Shown: positions 6,930 to 9,749 of the stretch, in pieces
How positions within the stretch are numbered: the stretch's first letter is position 1
Layout of the letters: every line of letters starts with the position of its first letter
NCBI GenBank assembly: GCA_015655225.1
Contig: JAATFK010000421.1
Span: 1-9,749, forward strand
DNA: 9,749 bases
Direction: 5' to 3'
Source of the DNA: Solirubrobacterales bacterium
Lineage (GTDB): Bacteria > Actinomycetota > Thermoleophilia > Solirubrobacterales > Solirubrobacteraceae
The notes under the pieces: model-generated
What the model was told of the DNA's origin: nothing
Database searches by the model: none
The model's input: only the letters and a program-made list of their open reading frames with translations
Position numbers and translations under genes: made by a program

Positions 6930-8107
6930 CCGCAATCACACCGCCCACCGGCTTCGGCGCCACCGTCGAGGACCTGGTCGACCCCAGCTACCTCGCCTCG
7001 ATCGACGGCGGGGCAACCACCCCCGCGCATTGGTACACCGATGAGCGCATGCTCGCGATCGAACAGGCGCGCGTCTTCGATCGTTCGTGGCACTTCGTCG
7101 GGCTCAGCTCCGAGCTGCCAGGACCGGGAAGCTTCATGCGGCGGCGAATCGGCAGCCTGCCGCTCGTCATCGTGCGCGACAAGGCGGGCGAGCTCCACGC
7201 GGTCGTCAACGTCTGCCCGCACCGCGGCTCGGAGCTCGTGTGCGAAGCCCAGGGCCACCTCCACCTCTTCCAGTGCCCCTACCACGCCTGGTCGTTCTCG
7301 CTCGACGGCAGCTTCCGCAAGGCGCCGCGCGAGGACCGCAATCCCAGCTTCTCGAGCGCCGGACTCGACCTCGACAGACTGCAGGTGGCGACTGTCGGCG
7401 ATCTCGTCTTCGTCAATCGCGACCTGTCCGCGCCCGCATTCGACGCCGTCTACGACGGCTGGCGCGACCGCGTGGATGCGACCGGCGACTTCTCGGCGCT
7501 GCGCCCTGCGGACCTGTTCACGTTCGAGATCGAGGCGAACTGGAAGCTGCTCGTCGAGAACAACCTCGAGTGCTACCACTGCCCGGTCAACCACCCCGGC
7601 CTGAAGGCTCTCATGGACACGAACGAGGACACCGACATCGACCCGCACGGCCCCTGGGTCGTCTACAGCCCGCGCGACGCGAAGGAGGATCTCGCCCGCG
7701 ACCGAGAGAGCGGCACCTACGCCATCAGCGAGGAGGGTCGCGACCGCCAGCTCGCGACGTACCTGTGGCCGAACTTCTTCTTCAGCCTGATGCCGGGCGA
7801 CGGGGTCGCGACCGGGTCGGTCGTGCTGCCGATGGGCCCGAACCGCTCCCTCTACGTCCGCCGCTTCTTTTTCGCCGACGAGGTCGAGGAGTCGACCCGC
7901 AGAGACGCGCTCGCCTTCTGGGGCCAGGTCGCCGCCGAGGACCGGGGCCTCTGCGAATCGGTGCAGCGTGGGCTCAACACCGGCGCCTACGGCCAGGGAC
8001 GCCTCCTGCTGCCCTCGACAGAGGCCGGCGTGCACCACCACCAGCAGCTGCTCGCCCGCGCGCTCTGCGAGGACGCCGGCGCCGCCCCGATCGCCGCGAC
8101 CTCGTGA
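6926..8107 (+). CDS. Rieske non-heme iron oxygenase, alpha subunit (ring-hydroxylating / N-demethylating type)
   Basis: A 393-residue oxygenase component with an N-terminal Rieske domain and a C-terminal catalytic domain. The [2Fe-2S] ligands are C97-P-H99 and C117-x2-H120 with 17 residues between them, as in the family. The mononuclear iron motif is E-x2-H-x4-H in [12 protein letters not shown] (212-223), giving H218 and H223, with D339 in EDRGLCES as the likely third ligand. Position 215, usually the bridging Asp, is Glu, as reported for carnitine monooxygenase CntA. The [15 protein letters not shown] context also resembles quaternary-amine enzymes such as glycine betaine and stachydrine demethylases, so hydroxylation or oxidative N-dealkylation of a non-aromatic substrate is as plausible as aromatic ring attack. 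It needs a flavin reductase (and perhaps ferredoxin), not in this window. Overlaps its neighbours by four bases on both sides. The family is certain; the substrate is not. Confidence 0.93.
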   Translation: MTAITPPTGFGATVEDLVDPSYLASIDGGATTPAHWYTDERMLAIEQARVFDRSWHFVGLSSELPGPGSFMRRRIGSLPLVIVRDKAGELHAVVNVCPHRGSELVCEAQGHLHLFQCPYHAWSFSLDGSFRKAPREDRNPSFSSAGLDLDRLQVATVGDLVFVNRDLSAPAFDAVYDGWRDRVDATGDFSALRPADLFTFEIEANWKLLVENNLECYHCPVNHPGLKALMDTNEDTDIDPHGPWVVYSPRDAKEDLARDRESGTYAISEEGRDRQLATYLWPNFFFSLMPGDGVATGSVVLPMGPNRSLYVRRFFFADEVEESTRRDALAFWGQVAAEDRGLCESVQRGLNTGAYGQGRLLLPSTEAGVHHHQQLLARALCEDAGAAPIAATS

Positions 8108-9749
8108 GCACCCCTCCCTTCGACCTCAAGCACCGCAGCCGCGCTCTCACCGAAGGTCCCGAGCGGGCTGCCGCGCGCGCCTACCTCCACGGCATCGGCT
8201 ACACGCCCGAGGACCTCGCGAGACCGATTGTGGGGGTTGCGCATTCGTGGATTGAGACGATGCCGTGCAATTTCAACAATCGGGTGTTGGCGGCGAGAGT
8301 GAAGGAGGGGATTCGCGCGGCTGGGGGCACGCCGATGGAGCTGAACACGGTCGCGATTTCTGACGGGATCACGATGGGGACTTCGGGGATGCGGGCGTCG
8401 CTCGTCTCGCGTGAGCTGATCGCGGATTCGATCGAGTTGGTCGCGAGCGCGCATCATTTCGATGCGCTCGTCACGATCAGCGGTTGCGACAAGACGATCC
8501 CTGGCACGGTGATGGCGTTGGCGCGCCTGAACATCCCGTCGCTGATGCTCTATGGCGGCTCGATCAAGCCGGGTCGCTACAGGGACGAGGACGTCACGAT
8601 CCTCCAGGTCTTCGAGGCTGTCGGCGCCCACGCGGTCGGCAAGATCAGCGACGAGGAGCTGGCGGCGTTGGAGCAGGTCGCCTCGCCGGGTGCTGGCGCG
8701 TGTGGCGGCCAGTTCACCGCGAACACGATGGCGATGGCCTTCGAGGTGCTTGGGATCTCGCCGGCGGGGTCGGCGATGGTGCCGGCCGAGGATGGCCAGA
8801 AGCGCGAGGTCGCGATCGAGGTCGGCAGACTCGTGATGGACGTGCTCGCGCGTGGTCAGCGGCCGAGTGATGTGATCACGAAGGACGCGTTGGAGAACGC
8901 GATCGCGGCGGTCGCGATGAGCGGCGGCTCGACCAATGCCGTCCTGCACCTGCTGGCGGTCGCTCGCGAGATCGGCGTGCCGTTGGAGATCGACGAGTTC
9001 GATCGCATCAGCGAGCGGACGCCGCTGCTCTGCGATCTCGCGCCGGGCGGTCGCTACAACGCGACCGACCTCTATGCCGCGGGCGGTGTGCCGCTCGTCC
9101 TCAAGCGTCTCCATGAGACCGGCATGCTGCACGAGGACGCGATCACCGTCACCGGTCGGACCGTCGGCGAGCACGCCGCCGACGCGCAGGAGACGCCCGG
9201 TCAGCGCGTCGTGCGCTCCCTCGAGGAGCCGCTCAAGACGACCGGCGGCTTCGCGATCCTTCATGGCAATGTCTCGCCCGAGGGCTGTGTCGTCAAGCTC
9301 GCCGGCCACGAGCGCCGCCACCACGTCGGTCCCGCGCGCGTGTTCGACGGCGAGGAGGCCGCGATGACGGCGGTCCTCGCGCACGAGATCCAGGAGGGCG
9401 ACGTCGTCGTGATCCGCAACGAGGGGCCCGTCGGCGGTCCCGGCATGCGCGAGATGCTCGCGGTGACCGCCGCGATCCAGGGAGAAGGGCTGGGGGAGAG
9501 CGTCGCGCTCCTGACCGACGGCCGCTTCTCCGGCGCGACCCACGGCTTCATGGCAGGGCACGTCGCGCCCGAGGCCGTGCGCGGCGGGCCGATCGGCGCG
9601 CTGCGGACCGGCGACGAGATCACGATCGACGTCGACAACCGCCGGATCGACGTGAACCTCTCCGACGAGGAGATCGCCGCGCGGGTGCGCGACTACGTGC
9701 CGCTCGCGCGCGCCGACGAGCACGTCGACGTCGCGATCCAGAAGTACGC
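8104..9749 (+). CDS. ilvD: Dihydroxy-acid dehydratase (IlvD/Edd family), C-terminus cut by the window edge
   Basis: 548 codons from GTG 8104 to the right edge; relatives have about 555-570 residues, so only the tail is missing. Dihydroxy-acid dehydratase removes water from 2,3-dihydroxy-3-methyl acids in valine and isoleucine synthesis using an Fe-S cluster; family members also dehydrate sugar acids. Visible are the three cluster cysteines C55 (MPCNFNNR), C128 (SGCDKT) and C200 ([11 protein letters not shown]), the Mg2+/carbamyl-Lys residues D87 (AISDGI), D129 and K130, [14 protein letters not shown] (from about 438), and [11 protein letters not shown] (471-481) with the probable catalytic Ser S476. 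The pattern fits the [2Fe-2S] dihydroxy-acid dehydratase clade better than sugar-acid dehydratases. The start lies in a GTGA overlap with the oxygenase stop, without a visible ribosome site. Codon use shifts sharply near 8221. It may be a paralogue recruited to the pathway rather than the biosynthetic enzyme. Confidence 0.85.
   Translation, partial: MSTPPFDLKHRSRALTEGPERAAARAYLHGIGYTPEDLARPIVGVAHSWIETMPCNFNNRVLAARVKEGIRAAGGTPMELNTVAISDGITMGTSGMRASLVSRELIADSIELVASAHHFDALVTISGCDKTIPGTVMALARLNIPSLMLYGGSIKPGRYRDEDVTILQVFEAVGAHAVGKISDEELAALEQVASPGAGACGGQFTANTMAMAFEVLGISPAGSAMVPAEDGQKREVAIEVGRLVMDVLARGQRPSDVITKDALENAIAAVAMSGGSTNAVLHLLAVAREIGVPLEIDEFDRISERTPLLCDLAPGGRYNATDLYAAGGVPLVLKRLHETGMLHEDAITVTGRTVGEHAADAQETPGQRVVRSLEEPLKTTGGFAILHGNVSPEGCVVKLAGHERRHHVGPARVFDGEEAAMTAVLAHEIQEGDVVVIRNEGPVGGPGMREMLAVTAAIQGEGLGESVALLTDGRFSGATHGFMAGHVAPEAVRGGPIGALRTGDEITIDVDNRRIDVNLSDEEIAARVRDYVPLARADEHVDVAIQKY

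Noticed and set aside
5493..6935. A 480-codon reverse-strand open frame opposite the MmgE/PrpD gene
   Set aside because: It lies entirely antisense to a well-supported gene, has no recognisable motif, and arises from the scarcity of stop codons at this base composition.
6653..8041. A 462-codon reverse-strand open frame opposite the Rieske gene
   Set aside because: The opposite strand encodes complete Rieske and iron-site motifs; the reverse product is featureless low-complexity protein.
7987..9723. A 578-codon reverse-strand open frame opposite the IlvD gene
   Set aside because: The plus strand contains all three cluster cysteines and the catalytic motifs of the family; the reverse frame is rich in Arg, His and Asp with no domain.
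1..9749. CRISPR arrays, tRNA/rRNA genes, insertion sequences or toxin-antitoxin genes
   Set aside because: I saw no regularly spaced repeats, no tRNA-like cloverleaf sequence, no transposase motifs and no small paired genes; almost all of the window is accounted for by seven enzyme genes.

Overview
The window is dense, high-GC coding DNA (about 70% G+C by eye) with strongly C/G-ending codons, four-base gene overlaps and almost no intergenic space. This suits a soil actinobacterium (for example the Conexibacter/Solirubrobacter group) or a high-GC proteobacterium. No rRNA or other marker is present, so the taxon is a guess.

Layout: two divergent transcription units face away from one 118-base control region (3643-3760). 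Leftward are a HyuB-type subunit (1924-3642) and then a HyuA-type subunit (1-1927, running off the left edge). Together they form an ATP-dependent hydantoinase/oxoprolinase/carboxylase-type enzyme. Rightward is a five-gene chain: a CitE-like HpcH/HpaI lyase (3761-4633), a metal-dependent cyclase-family hydrolase (4630-5466), an MmgE/PrpD-family dehydratase/epimerase (5463-6929), a Rieske non-heme iron oxygenase alpha subunit (6926-8107) and an IlvD/Edd-family dihydroxy-acid dehydratase (8104 to the right edge, missing only its last residues). All five within-operon junctions, including hyuB-hyuA, are exact 4-base ATGA or GTGA overlaps, so each unit is very likely one co-translated mRNA.

The gene set reads as a catabolic pathway for a small, probably nitrogen-containing or carboxylated organic compound. 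Oxygenation or N-dealkylation (Rieske), ATP-dependent ring or amide hydrolysis (HyuAB), metal-dependent hydrolysis (cyclase), dehydration or epimerisation (MmgE/PrpD, IlvD) and final C-C cleavage (CitE-like) are each plausible from family membership. The substrate and step order are not determined by the sequence. A reductase for the oxygenase, a CoA ligase or transferase, a transporter and a regulator are expected but absent, so the locus probably continues beyond both edges.

The control region is the most informative non-coding part. A perfect 12-base palindrome, GTTTGCGCAAAC, supplies a TTGCGC -35-like hexamer to both strands, each with a reasonable -10 candidate. The hyuB leader can form two mutually exclusive small hairpins, one of which covers its Shine-Dalgarno sequence. 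Within the IlvD gene, codon usage changes abruptly near 8221, suggesting a mosaic gene.
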